64,000 nt of DNA. Origin: Symbiodinium natans (lineage: Eukaryota > Sar > Dinophyceae > Suessiales > Symbiodiniaceae). The notes under the pieces are model-generated. The model worked only from the letters and a program-made list of their open reading frames with translations. It was not told the origin of the DNA and searched no databases. Made by a program: the position numbers and the translations under genes. The number at the start of each line of letters is the position of its first letter. Within the stretch, counting starts at the first letter, position 1. Shown in pieces: positions 56,401-61,949 of the stretch. The stretch lies in NCBI GenBank assembly GCA_905221605.1, contig CAJNDS010000169.1, forward strand, positions 1,016,304-1,080,303. The letters run 5' to 3'.

Positions 56401-56857
56401 GTTTGTGGTTGGGAAGAGTGCTGTAGGGCTGAAAACACTCAACCCAACACCTAGACCTAAAACCTAGGGGGTTCTAGAAAGATAAAGGCTGAAGTTTCGA
56501 GTCGTTGAGGTTGAGGGACTCTGCTACTGGGGAAATTTTCTCACCGAAAAGTTCAGGGTTTAGGGTTTATTTAGGGTTTAGGGTTTAGGTTTGGGATTTA
56601 GGGTTTAGGGTTTAGGGCAAAACCATAACCTCCTGAGCCCTGAACCCCCTGAGCCCCCATTCCCCTTAAGTCCTGAACTTCCAGAGCCCTCCCAAGACTC
56701 CCCTAAACCCTAAACCCTAAACGCCAACCCCTAAACCCTAAACCCTAAACCCTAGACCCTAGACCCTGAACCCTAAACCCTAAACCCTAAACCCTAAACC
56801 CTAAACCCTAGACCCTCATCTAAGGCTGAGTGCCGCCTCCCTGGTGGTCTTTGCGGA
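44338..56857 (+). CDS. SMARCAL1-like: SNF2-family annealing helicase (SMARCAL1/ZRANB3-like), 21 micro-exons, 3' end missing
   Basis: Family role: ATP-driven DNA translocase that reanneals RPA-coated single strands and remodels stalled replication forks in the nucleus. Seen here: exons 44338-44400, 45339-45376, 45764-45836, 46141-46191, 46878-46946, 48722-48772, 49337-49387, 49907-49948, 50262-50320, 50908-50942, 51280-51368, 51875-51940, 52374-52418, 53190-53240, 53946-53971, 54200-54267, 54840-54936, 55206-55265, 55529-55565, 56052-56092 and 56825-56857 join in phase into about 382 codons. In order they give LLPFQ, DEMGLGKT (Walker A), PVLVIAPAP, HWLPSLL, VVVSYNLLS, MIIVDECH (Walker B), TGTP, ELHALLGSVMLRRTK, LPQLPKKRRRRVV, FLVFAHH, RIDGSTP, LSLTACSQG and LVVFAE, which matches the SMARCAL1-type order. 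Donors are 14 GC, 3 GA and 4 GT; 16 of the 20 acceptors used are AG|G. Missing: the exons for the W-x-P and QAEDRxHRxGQ motifs, expected 3' of the LINE block. SMARCAL1 versus ZRANB3 cannot be separated from this fragment. Confidence 0.9.
44463..44580 (+). repeat. TTTAGGG array
   Basis: Follows helicase exon 1. Confidence 0.92.
45339..45376 (+). CDS. helicase exon 2: VEAVEFGLQRQG
   Basis: 38 nt between AG (45337-45338) and a GC donor (45377). It matches the family segment REGV-x-FA-x-RRGGR that follows PFQ. The phase (2 nt left over) completes the Arg codon with the first G of the next exon. Confidence 0.85.
45391..45525 (+). repeat. 10-bp satellite-like array (CCATTCTATT)n
   Basis: About 13 units in the intron after helicase exon 2. 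Confidence 0.95.
45764..45836 (+). CDS. helicase exon 3: Walker A, LLGDEMGLGKTITALALA
   Basis: Contains the complete SNF2 motif I with GLGKT for ATP phosphate binding. Bounded by AG at 45762-45763 and a GC donor at 45837. It ends in HFVE and joins directly to AWPVLVIAP of the next exon. Confidence 0.93.
46141..46191 (+). CDS. helicase exon 4: motif Ia, WPVLVIAPAPLCRVWQ
   Basis: 51 nt, 17 codons. W-P-[LV]-L-[IV]-x-[VA]-P is the family motif Ia, ending in VWQ before the next segment. GC donor at 46192. CCCTAAA-type repeats lie upstream and TTTAGGG downstream. Confidence 0.9.
46351..46426 (+). repeat. Dispersed 76-bp direct repeat, copy 2
   Basis: About 4.1 kb from copy 1, same orientation, one mismatch. 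It lies in the intron between helicase exons 4 and 5. Confidence 0.95.
46878..46946 (+). CDS. helicase exon 5: DQALHWLPSLLGPEDVVVV
   Basis: 69 nt, 23 codons. The W-LPSL segment followed by a hydrophobic beta strand matches the SMARCAL1 segment after motif Ia. GA donor at 46947. Confidence 0.88.
46960..48540. other. Intron between helicase exons 5 and 6
   Basis: About 1.8 kb in total, mostly unique sequence. ORFs at 47103-47449 and 47597-47800 show no motif. Confidence 0.6.
48543..48719 (+). repeat. CCCTAAA array
   Basis: About 22 units with CCCCTAAA variants; the last unit supplies the acceptor of helicase exon 6. Confidence 0.95.
48722..48772 (+). CDS. helicase exon 6: MVVVSYNLLSAAEQ
   Basis: 51 nt, 17 codons. 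VVSYNLLS corresponds to the conserved IVSYDLL strand before the DExH box. GA donor at 48773. A long CCCTAAA array ends at the acceptor and a TTTAGGG array of over 500 bp starts 30 nt downstream. Confidence 0.9.
48806..49328 (+). repeat. TTTAGGG array, longest in the window
   Basis: About 520 bp, more than 70 units with TTTGGGG and TTTAGGGG blocks. It fills almost the whole intron between helicase exons 6 and 7. Confidence 0.97.
49337..49387 (+). CDS. helicase exon 7: FRDFQMIIVD, first half of Walker B
   Basis: 51 nt, 17 codons ending in MIIVD. A GC donor at 49388 splits the DExH box exactly between Asp and Glu. It sits at the 3' edge of the long TTTAGGG array. Confidence 0.88.
49907..49948 (+). 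CDS. helicase exon 8: ECHQLRGQSSKRAQ, second half of the DExH box
   Basis: 42 nt, 14 codons. Joined to exon 7 it gives IVDECHQLRGQSSKRA, aligning with the family pattern IDESHxLKNxxTxR. AG at 49905-49906, GC donor at 49949. Confidence 0.85.
50262..50320 (+). CDS. helicase exon 9: RKSLEAVVPLAKRAKHALL
   Basis: 59 nt. A helix and beta strand leading into motif III. Using the GC donor at 50321, the join to exon 10 gives HALLLTGTP with family-typical spacing. Confidence 0.85.
50908..50942 (+). CDS. helicase exon 10: motif III, TGTPLVARAEA
   Basis: Carries TGTPLVARAE, the counterpart of SGTPxxSRPxEL. The GC donor at 50943 keeps phase; a second GC donor at 50949 would add two codons. Either fits exon 11. 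Confidence 0.82.
51280..51368 (+). CDS. helicase exon 11: PLLEALLPEARSSAQRFG
   Basis: 89 nt, corresponding to the ELY-x-Q-[IL]-x(4)-P-x-x-F-x(4)-FG stretch. It ends before a GT donor at 51369, one of only four canonical donors in this gene. Confidence 0.75.
51875..51940 (+). CDS. helicase exon 12: DFAARYGRRGARRLQ
   Basis: 66 nt, 22 codons, AG|G acceptor and GC donor at 51941. FAARYG takes the place of the family FGxRYC. Divergent, but it fits phase and position before ELHALL. Confidence 0.62.
52374..52418 (+). CDS. helicase exon 13: ELHALLGSVMLRRTK
   Basis: 45 nt, 15 codons. EL-x-x-LL-x(2)-VMLRR-[TL]-K is the conserved end of the N-terminal helicase lobe. AG|G acceptor, GC donor at 52419. 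Confidence 0.9.
53190..53240 (+). CDS. helicase exon 14: ADMLPQLPKKRRRRVVL
   Basis: 51 nt, 17 codons. Matches DVL-x-x-LP-x-K-x-R-x(2)-V in the linker between helicase lobes. GA donor at 53241. Preceded by CCCTAAA repeats. Confidence 0.88.
53884..53938 (+). repeat. CCCTAAA array
   Basis: Directly before helicase exon 15. Confidence 0.93.
53946..53971 (+). CDS. helicase exon 15: EAVEKACE(R)
   Basis: A 26-nt exon between AG|G and a GC donor at 53972. A longer variant ending near 53995 (before another GC) is also in phase. It falls in the helical linker before AVAEYL. Flanked by CCCTAAA upstream and TTTAGGG downstream. Confidence 0.6.
54014..54135 (+). repeat. TTTAGGG array
   Basis: Directly after helicase exon 15. 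Confidence 0.95.
54200..54267 (+). CDS. helicase exon 16: TTKKAAVAEYLSCLVAANV
   Basis: 68 nt. K-x-x-AV-x-EYL-x-x-L is the helix that opens the C-terminal helicase lobe. GC donor at 54268. Confidence 0.88.
54429..54526. mobile_element. Possible MITE-like element, short TIR CAGGATGG
   Basis: CAGGATGGGCCAT and ATGCCATCCTG are partly complementary, about 98 bp apart, with an inner AAAGGGCCCTTT palindrome. Confidence 0.35.
54688..54830 (+). repeat. CCCTAAAA 8-bp array
   Basis: Eight-base variant before helicase exon 17. Confidence 0.92.
54840..54936 (+). CDS. helicase exon 17: VRFLVFAHHLAMLDALETSL
   Basis: 97 nt, the longest exon of the set. FLVFAHH is a diagnostic SMARCAL1/ZRANB3 motif. GT donor at 54937; a MITE-like element begins 15 nt further on. 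Confidence 0.93.
54952..55070. mobile_element. MITE/introner-like element, 119 bp, TIR CTTGGAGGTTCA
   Basis: Same 12-bp ends as 25511-25616 (CTTGGAGGTTCAGGGTAC ... GTACCCATGAACCTCCAAG). Lies in the intron between helicase exons 17 and 18, 15 nt after the donor. Confidence 0.8.
55206..55265 (+). CDS. helicase exon 18: YFRIDGSTPMAERSKRLM
   Basis: 60 nt carrying RIDGSTP-x-x-ER, the conserved C-lobe motif. GT donor at 55266 gives the correct phase into exon 19. Confidence 0.93.
55529..55565 (+). CDS. helicase exon 19: YVESFQSSEEFQ
   Basis: 37 nt, AG|G acceptor and GC donor at 55566. Supplies the FQ-x(5-7) spacer between GSTP and V-A-[VL]-LS. Confidence 0.75.
56052..56092 (+). CDS. helicase exon 20: VALLSLTACSQGF(T)
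   Basis: 41 nt. Counterpart of motif V (VAVLSITAAxxGLT), with ACSQGF replacing AAxxGL. GT donor at 56093. Confidence 0.88.
56700..56813 (+). repeat. CCCTAAA array
   Basis: Before helicase exon 21. Confidence 0.93.
56825..56857 (+). CDS. helicase exon 21: LSAASLVVFAE, last exon seen
   Basis: 33 nt, AG|G acceptor. LVVFAE precedes the family L-x-W-x-P segment. A GC donor at 56858 leaves the phase expecting G-CTG (Leu) next. No such exon is visible before the LINE block. Confidence 0.85.
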
Positions 56858-56904
56858 GCGACCCATGGTCTCTGATGTGTTGCTTTGGTGCGTCTTATAG
56901 TCGG

Positions 56905-56972
56905 TTTAGGGTTTAGGGTTGAGGGTTGAGGGTTTAGGGTTTAGGGTTTAGGGTTTAGGGTTTAGGGTTTGG
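56905..56972 (+). repeat. TTTAGGG array, last before the LINE block
   Basis: After helicase exon 21. No further array is found to the window end. Confidence 0.93.
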
Positions 56973-57154
56973 GGAACTTGCGACTCCGGTTCCCCTTTGT
57001 GTCCCGGAAGGGGTATATACGGGTATACATGGGGGGGGTCTAGTATGTCCTCGACTTCTCGAGTAGCCCGCAAGCCAGGAACGTCATTTTCCGGATTTCT
57101 CCAAACTATAAATTTTCTCCCAAGAGACAGAGATAAAGAGAGAGAGAGAGAGAG

Positions 57155-57167
57155 ATTTTGGCTCAAG
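57155..57167 (+). promoter_or_regulatory. Truncated dinoflagellate spliced-leader (DinoSL) relic
   Basis: ATTTTGGCTCAAG is an exact 13-nt match to the 3' end of the 22-nt DinoSL. The first 9 nt are replaced by a GA-rich run. Chance expectation for 13 nt in 64 kb on two strands is about 0.002. It suggests the element was copied from a trans-spliced mRNA. Confidence 0.75.
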
Positions 57168-57573
57168 CCACGAGTGCTCAAGGTGGCACCCCGAGGCCTG
57201 GCCACCTCAAACCAAAAAGAGAGAGCCGAGAGGCGAGGGGCGTGTGAGAGAGGGGGGGGCAGTCTGAGCCTTGCCCCGACCTGCGCCGCCATACGAGCTG
57301 ACCTACCAGTTCGCCGAACTACGCGGGTTCATCGCGGGGGCTGTCCTCGTCAATTGCGGTGTCTTCAATCCACGGGGGCAACCGCTGCTGGCCTTCGGTG
57401 AGTTCGGGGACCGCAGAGGCGCGCGGGGGACTTAGTGCACAGCTACCTGACGGGCTTCGGCGAGCCTACAGGGGTAGTACGTGGGGGCGACGCACCTGCA
57501 CGACACCTTCCTCGCCAGGGACTTTGTGACCTCAAAGACCGTGACTTGGGCAGCGACACCGAGAAGGAAAACC

Positions 57574-58623
57574 ATGACCACATTGGGGGCAGCATCAACA
57601 GCTGCGAACGGAGGAGGGGGCGGAGGAGAGGGCAGCTCGCCCGCCAAACGTAAAGCGGCAGAAGTGGTGGAAGTGGAGGACGCCATCTCGCTGGGGGCCC
57701 TCAAAGCTGAACTCAAAGCCCACCAGGAGGCGATGAAACAAGACTTCCAGCACGCCATTGGGGGAGTGCAGAAAGACATGGCGGAGAGAGTCACCACCGT
57801 GGAGTCGGAGGTCACCAAACAACTCCAAACCACCCTGGCGCTATTGAAGCAATTGACCGACAAGCAAGACAACCAAGGGGCAAAAATGGCGGAAGTCGTG
57901 GAGGGGCAGCGCTACCTGGAAGACAAGATGGAAGCCAACCAACGCAGCCTGGAAGAACGCATTGAAAAGCTGGAGACGTCAGGGTGCAACCCGGGGCAAT
58001 CCATCACCAGCATGGCGACGACCGACGACGGGATCGGGGGGCGCAAGCCGGCGCTCATCATGGGAGGATGGGGGGACAACACACCCGCCAACGAAGTGAT
58101 CGAGAAGGCCACCCAGATCCTACGCCAACTCAAGGTCGACATTGACTACCAGGACACCTTTGTACCTGGGATCCGGAGGGGGTTTGCCCTCATTCCCCTC
58201 AAAGGGGCCCGAGTCGGAGAAGGAAGTGAAGAATACCGCCAGCGCATCCAGAGAGCCATCACGATTGTCCGCAATGCCAAGATCCAAACGGGACATGTGA
58301 GGGAGGACACGGGGCAGCCCCGCTACGCGTACCTCACCATCTCCCAGCCACCAGAACGTCGCCGACGAGCAAGATTGGCAGCCAAAGTGAAACGATGTAT
58401 CTTAGAGCTGGGGGGCAGCCACAACGACTCGGAGGTGGAGTTCGCTACGGGCACGGTGTGGTACGGGGGCGCCCGGATCTCGTCAGCTGTCAGCCCTGCG
58501 AAAGAAGGGGCAGACAAAATAGGACCAGGATGGGTGGATGTCAACGAGATGGCCAAAGCGCTCAGAGTCACAGTGGAGCGAACCCAGCAGCCATGGTCGG
58601 GGCTCAGGGGGGCCCTTCAGTGA
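57574..58623 (+). CDS. LINE ORF1 protein (coiled coil plus RRM-like domain)
   Basis: 349 aa from the ATG at 57574; the frame is open back to an in-frame TAG at 57475. Seen: a Gly-rich start, a basic PAKRK patch (23-27, possible nuclear signal), a long Glu/Lys/Gln coiled coil (about 38-135), then a globular part (157-300) opening RKPALIMGGW with alternating strands and helices, and a basic ERRRRARLAAKVKR patch (261-274). LINE ORF1 proteins of this plan trimerise through the coil and bind element RNA as chaperones. The RRM-like label is an inference from pattern. The upstream frame (57481-57573, GTG start) encodes a segment conserved in the second element, so translation may begin earlier at a non-AUG codon. 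ORF2 follows in the same frame, 6 nt after the TGA. Confidence 0.8.
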   Translation: MTTLGAASTAANGGGGGGEGSSPAKRKAAEVVEVEDAISLGALKAELKAHQEAMKQDFQHAIGGVQKDMAERVTTVESEVTKQLQTTLALLKQLTDKQDNQGAKMAEVVEGQRYLEDKMEANQRSLEERIEKLETSGCNPGQSITSMATTDDGIGGRKPALIMGGWGDNTPANEVIEKATQILRQLKVDIDYQDTFVPGIRRGFALIPLKGARVGEGSEEYRQRIQRAITIVRNAKIQTGHVREDTGQPRYAYLTISQPPERRRRARLAAKVKRCILELGGSHNDSEVEFATGTVWYGGARISSAVSPAKEGADKIGPGWVDVNEMAKALRVTVERTQQPWSGLRGALQ

Positions 58624-58629
58624 TCGCCC

Positions 58630-61428
58630 ATGGACAAAGCACTCCAGTTTCACCCCCGAGGTGGGGGGAGTACCACCCAACAAGCACTGAATATGCTCAC
58701 CTGGAACGTGGGAGGAGCCGGGGCCAACAAAGTTCTCGACATCCTCCTCACGCTCAGTCGGGGGGGCGGCCCACATGCAAACCTTGCCACAGTGAACGTG
58801 GTGACCCTCCAAGAGGTGATCTGCGAGCCTGGCATTCACATTGAGAGCTCGGAAAATTGGACTCTCGTCATGGGGAAGATGGACACAGAGTGGAGAGGAG
58901 AAGGGGTCGCGTATGACAACCTCAAATATTGTCACACACAAGCCGAGAGCCTAGAAGGGGCACTGTCAGTTGTACTTTGGGGGGGAAAAACAGCGCAGCG
59001 TGCACCACCTGACGCCCCAACAACCACGGACACACCCACACCACCACCACAACAAACCAACACACCTACCACAACCCCCCCTTGCAGCAACGAGGGGCGC
59101 ACCAAACCCACCATGGTGGGGGTCCTATCAGCACACCTTCCGCACCATGCCACGATCCCTCAGACAGAACGTATCCTCGCGGGATGGGGAGCGTGCAGAG
59201 CCTTGGCGGAGACGCGCGTCATCCTGGGGGGCGACCTCAACGAGACCTTCCGGGAGTTGGAAATGGGGGCGGCGGCGTCTACGGGGCGAGGGGAGACGCT
59301 ACTCCGTTGGATGGAAGAGCACGAACTACGACTACCTGACCAAGCAATGGACGAGCCCTCGTACCACCCCTACAACACGGCCATGCGAGCCCGGCGACTG
59401 GACTACATTGCCACGCGCAGGCTCCCAGCTGGGGACGGGCGCGTAATGGAGGGGACGAGGGACATCATACAGTCGGACCACGACGCAGTCATGCTGGAGA
59501 CAAACTTCACGGTGCGGAACAAACCGAAACTCACGGCAACATGGGGGGCGCGCGTCTTGAAAGATCTCGACCAAGTTGAAGAAGCGCTACGAGAACAACG
59601 CCGAGGGGATCCTCATCACATCATTGCAGAGGTGGCCAAAGCGATCACCGTGCCCGCCCCGCAAGGAGGTGAACCGTGGCAGGAAAGTGACCAGTTGAAG
59701 CACCTCCGACATCGAGCCAAGCACGCGGGGGAAACTGAACGGCGAGGCCTATGGAAACAAGTCTGGAACACGCACAAACGCGAGAGGAAGGCATGGTTGC
59801 AGCGCAAAGTGCAGGCAGCTGCCAACATGAACTGGGGAGAGCTGCGAGCACTTGGGAAACAACGCCAAAACAAACAATGGGAGCACCACCTGCTGGGCAG
59901 GCCAGGCTGGCAAGATGAACTACGCGAGCACTTTGAGGGGACATTTGCCAAAGTTCCCCGAGAACGAGTTCAGAAAGCCTTTGGGGAGCTGCGACGCGCT
60001 CTGGAGCATCGATGCAAAAGGACCCCCTGGAAGCCCTTCAAGGAAGAGGAACTGGTTGCAGCAATGGCCACGTGGGGGCGCCGAAAAGCCACCGGCGTCG
60101 ACGGAACCTCACTGGAAGCACTACGAGCCATGCAGCAGGATCGGGTCTGGGGGGAGAGACTCCTCTACCTCTACAACGACGTGCTCTACACCGGCAAGCT
60201 CCACGGCAGGATGGGAGAGGGGGTCACCATCCTGCTACCCAAAGTGACGCTCCCGACGGATTGGGGGCAAACAAGACCCATCACGCTCTCAAGCTCGACA
60301 CTTAAGTGGCTATCACAGCTCCTGCTAGGAAGATGCAGCCACCACTTCGAGCCGCTCACCAAGTTTCAGTGGGCCTGGAAAGGCAAACAAGCCGAGGAGC
60401 TCATCATGGTCCTTCGCAAAGTTGTTAGAACGGGGGTAGAATGGAAGCTGCCCACCTGGATAGCCAAGCTGGATGTCCGCAAAGCGTTCGACAGCGTACA
60501 CCAGCAGAATATGGGGGCCATGGTGGCGCACTGGGTCGGCGAGCGGGGGGGACAACCATGGGAAGCAAGGACGTGGATGGCCCTGCTAGAGGCGGAGACC
60601 GTGCAAGTCGCAATCGGGGGGGAAATTGTGGTCGTCCTCCAAACCACAGGAGTGCGTCAAGGGGGACCGGATTCGCCTGTGCTGTTCTCAGCACTCATGG
60701 GACGAGCCCTCCAGCAAGCACGCTTGCCAGCCACAAGACAGGGGGCCGGCCCCCCGTGCCCATACAACGAAGGAGCCTTCATGGATGACACCTACGTCTG
60801 GGACCATGACGCCGAGAACTTCCAAAAACGCCTCACCAGTGTGGAAGAAACGCTGAAGAAAGATGGCCTGCACATCCACCCGAAGAAGACGGCCATCATC
60901 ACGAATGCGGAGCAACCGGGACGTTTCCGCATTGGAGGGGAGTGGGTTGAACCCCAACCGGAGGAAGGTTCCTTTCACATTCTCGGCTCGCCAGTGGCGT
61001 TCAAGAACCAAGTCACCCTACTGATAGCGGAAATGCACACGAGAGCCCGCAAAGCCTTCCACGCCCATGCCCAGGAGCTCACTGCCCGAACCCCACTTCC
61101 ACCCAGACTCAAGCTGATGCTGGTATACCTCCGCCCTGCAGCACTGTGGGGATGCAGTGCGTGGCCACCGCACGAAACGCTGCTGAAGGCAGCAAACTCG
61201 TGTCAGCTCCACTACGTCAGGAAAATAGTGGGGCTTGGAAAATGCGCGGGGGAAAGCTGGGTAGATTGGAACCAAAGGGGGCTGCGGGACGCCAGGGCCA
61301 AGGTACACCACCACCAGGTCCAGCGATGGTCCACCCACGCACTGCGTCGCATATGGGGGCTATGGGGACATGTCGCCAGACAACATGAGAGCTGCACCAA
61401 AGAGATCCTCCTATGGCTGGAAGGCTGA
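58630..61428 (+). CDS. LINE ORF2: APE-type endonuclease / reverse transcriptase
   Basis: 932 aa. It nicks target DNA and primes reverse transcription of element RNA at the nick. Endonuclease residues: WNVGG (N26), LQE (E62), GVAY (Y95), GGDLN (D202, N204), RLDY (D258) and SDHDAV (D283, H284), so the site looks complete. A Pro/Thr-rich insert (about 126-152) interrupts this domain. RT: KATGVDG (486-492), motif A KLDVRKAFDSV with D615, motif B GVRQGGPDSPVLF (674-686), motif C FMDD (717-720) instead of the commoner FADD, and motif D HPKKTA (750-755). The C-terminal part has HYVRKIVGLG, GESWVDWNQRG and WGLWGHVAR, typical of LINE tails; no CCHC knuckle or RNase H domain is evident. The TGA at 61426 is probably premature: related sequence continues in the +1 frame. 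Confidence 0.92.
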   Translation: MDKALQFHPRGGGSTTQQALNMLTWNVGGAGANKVLDILLTLSRGGGPHANLATVNVVTLQEVICEPGIHIESSENWTLVMGKMDTEWRGEGVAYDNLKYCHTQAESLEGALSVVLWGGKTAQRAPPDAPTTTDTPTPPPQQTNTPTTTPPCSNEGRTKPTMVGVLSAHLPHHATIPQTERILAGWGACRALAETRVILGGDLNETFRELEMGAAASTGRGETLLRWMEEHELRLPDQAMDEPSYHPYNTAMRARRLDYIATRRLPAGDGRVMEGTRDIIQSDHDAVMLETNFTVRNKPKLTATWGARVLKDLDQVEEALREQRRGDPHHIIAEVAKAITVPAPQGGEPWQESDQLKHLRHRAKHAGETERRGLWKQVWNTHKRERKAWLQRKVQAAANMNWGELRALGKQRQNKQWEHHLLGRPGWQDELREHFEGTFAKVPRERVQKAFGELRRALEHRCKRTPWKPFKEEELVAAMATWGRRKATGVDGTSLEALRAMQQDRVWGERLLYLYNDVLYTGKLHGRMGEGVTILLPKVTLPTDWGQTRPITLSSSTLKWLSQLLLGRCSHHFEPLTKFQWAWKGKQAEELIMVLRKVVRTGVEWKLPTWIAKLDVRKAFDSVHQQNMGAMVAHWVGERGGQPWEARTWMALLEAETVQVAIGGEIVVVLQTTGVRQGGPDSPVLFSALMGRALQQARLPATRQGAGPPCPYNEGAFMDDTYVWDHDAENFQKRLTSVEETLKKDGLHIHPKKTAIITNAEQPGRFRIGGEWVEPQPEEGSFHILGSPVAFKNQVTLLIAEMHTRARKAFHAHAQELTARTPLPPRLKLMLVYLRPAALWGCSAWPPHETLLKAANSCQLHYVRKIVGLGKCAGESWVDWNQRGLRDARAKVHHHQVQRWSTHALRRIWGLWGHVARQHESCTKEILLWLEG

Positions 61429-61720
61429 ACAAGCCAACCCCAGGGGGCTGCGACATCCGAGTCGCTTCAACCCACACACGGACATTGAGCGAGCCGTGGC
61501 TGCCGTCGGGGGACAAGACTGGGACACTAGAGCTCAAGATTGTCTCTGGTGGCACTCCCAAACCGAGGAGTTCGTGACGAAGCACGACCCGCCGTGGAGT
61601 AGCGGAAAGCAAAAGGCGCTTGGCAACCTCGCACCCAACAAAACCACACGAAACACAGGGGGGGGCCGCAAAGGGGGGAACCTGGCAATCACGGATGATG
61701 TTGCGCACCGCAACGGATAG
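61416..61720 (+). pseudogene. Frameshifted C-terminal tail of LINE ORF2
   Basis: Reading in the +1 frame continues for about 100 codons with RGLRHPSRF, GGQDWDTRAQDCLWWHSQ and EEFVTK, the W-x(n)-A-x-D-x-x-W-W pattern usual at the end of LINE ORF2. A 1-nt indel near 61400-61425 (mutation or assembly error) or programmed frameshifting would explain it. Confidence 0.6.
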
Positions 61721-61740
61721 GGAGGGCCAGCCGAATCACA

Positions 61741-61870
61741 CGCGAGCACCCCCACCACCACCACCACCACCACCACCAACACCACCACCGCCACCACTGC
61801 CACCACCACCACCAGGAACACCAACACCACTGCCACCGCCACCACACCACCGCCACTGAAACACTGCACC
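61741..61870 (+). repeat. (CCA)n-rich tail of the LINE
   Basis: CAC/CCA trinucleotide run with interruptions, directly after the ORF2 tail. Probably the element's 3' simple-repeat end. Confidence 0.6.
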
Positions 61871-61949
61871 GGCACGCACGTGCACACTGACACCCCACCA
61901 CGCGCACCACAGAAGAAGACAGAAGAAGACCCCCAAAACCCTAAAACAC

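Larger units (their letters stand above)
57155..61870 (+). mobile_element. Non-LTR retrotransposon (LINE), near full length
   Basis: About 4.7 kb with two ORFs in LINE order, an SL-like 5' end and a (CCA)n-rich tail at 61741-61860. The telomere-like repeats of the upstream 57 kb stop here. Apart from the ORF2 3' end (frameshift) the reading frames are intact, suggesting a recent insertion. It lies inside the region where the helicase gene should continue. Confidence 0.85.
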
